Below are positions 32,644 through 32,770 of a stretch of 32,770 nucleotides of DNA, piece by piece. The notes under the pieces were generated by a model that saw only the letters and a program-made list of their open reading frames with translations, was not told the origin of the DNA and made no database searches. Each line of letters begins with the position of its first letter. Position 1 is the stretch's first letter. The stretch covers positions 1 to 32,770 of the forward strand of contig JBFLVQ010000027.1 in assembly GCA_040758525.1 (NCBI GenBank), given 5' to 3'. Made by a program: the position numbers and the translations under genes. This DNA is from JBFLVQ01 sp040758525. Its GTDB lineage: Bacteria > Acidobacteriota > Blastocatellia > Chloracidobacteriales > JADJPF01.

Positions 32644-32770
32644 ATGGCAAAAGAGAAATTTGATCGAAGTAAACCGCACGTGAACGTGGGAACGATCGGA
32701 CACGTGGACCACGGCAAGACAACCTTGACAGCGGCAATAACGAAAGTGATGGCCAAGCAGAACCCGAAGA
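32644..32770 (+). CDS. tuf: Elongation factor Tu (N-terminal part, runs off the window)
   Basis: EF-Tu is the GTPase that delivers aminoacyl-tRNA to the ribosome. Only the first 42 codons are in the window. They show the diagnostic start AKEKFDRSKPHVNVGTIGH and the P-loop GHVDHGKT (G1 motif) followed by TLTAAITKVMAK. AGAAGG lies about 10 bases before the ATG. The position right after tRNA-Thr(GGT) in a Tyr-Gly-Thr-tuf row is widely conserved in bacteria and supports cotranscription with the tRNAs. Confidence 0.97.
   Translation, partial: MAKEKFDRSKPHVNVGTIGHVDHGKTTLTAAITKVMAKQNPK

Overview
The window looks like a chromosomal segment of a Gram-negative bacterium, most likely an Acidobacteriota member of the Blastocatellia type. 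This is inferred from gene content, not from a search. It carries lipid A and Kdo genes (waaA, lpxK), so an outer membrane is expected. It also has Ser/Thr kinases that start with a small Cys zinc-ribbon and end in PEGA or FGE-like domains, a pilus inner-membrane set, sigma-54 activators and a tRNA-tuf cluster. Base composition by eye is moderate. No mobile element, CRISPR array, rRNA or phage gene was seen.

Layout. 1-2937 (minus): a zinc-ribbon Ser/Thr kinase with a membrane segment and FGE-like C-terminus, followed by a secreted PEGA/FGE-like protein that runs off the left edge. 3353-7187 (plus): efp, then waaA-lpxK and a HEAT-repeat protein. 7188-8288 (minus): a bacterial deoxyhypusine-synthase-like enzyme. 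8595-11859 (plus): four tightly linked genes resembling PilN, PilO, PilP (with an extra IPT/TIG domain) and an atypical pseudopilin with a 30-residue acidic run. 12108-20141: a signalling block of a PEGA kinase, a double-GAF sigma-54 activator, a MalT-like NTPase lacking its output domain and a triple zinc-ribbon membrane protein (all plus), then a convergent FHA-GGDEF diguanylate cyclase (minus). 20219-22444 (plus): a possible small ORF, ribA, moaA and a PH-like protein. 22448-23614 (minus) and 23709-24101 (plus): a NamZ/DUF1343 protein and a hypothetical protein reading from overlapping divergent promoters. 24122-28749 (minus): the housekeeping run nnr-tsaE-gatC-hemW-ltaE. 28863-31956 (plus): a GT-C type membrane glycosyltransferase and an NtrC-type response regulator. 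32122-32770 (plus): tRNA-Thr, tRNA-Tyr, tRNA-Gly, tRNA-Thr and the start of tuf, behind a good sigma-70 promoter.

How the genes may work together. The most distinctive theme is signalling. Two kinases and a third protein begin with the same zinc-ribbon, with C4, C7, C18, D21 and G22 at identical positions. A phosphothreonine-reading FHA domain fused to an apparently active diguanylate cyclase lies next to one kinase and close to pilus genes, so a kinase to c-di-GMP to pilus route is a testable inference. A second theme is translation. The window encodes an EF-P whose loop-tip lysine is replaced by Asn, and also a deoxyhypusine-synthase-like enzyme that therefore probably has another substrate.
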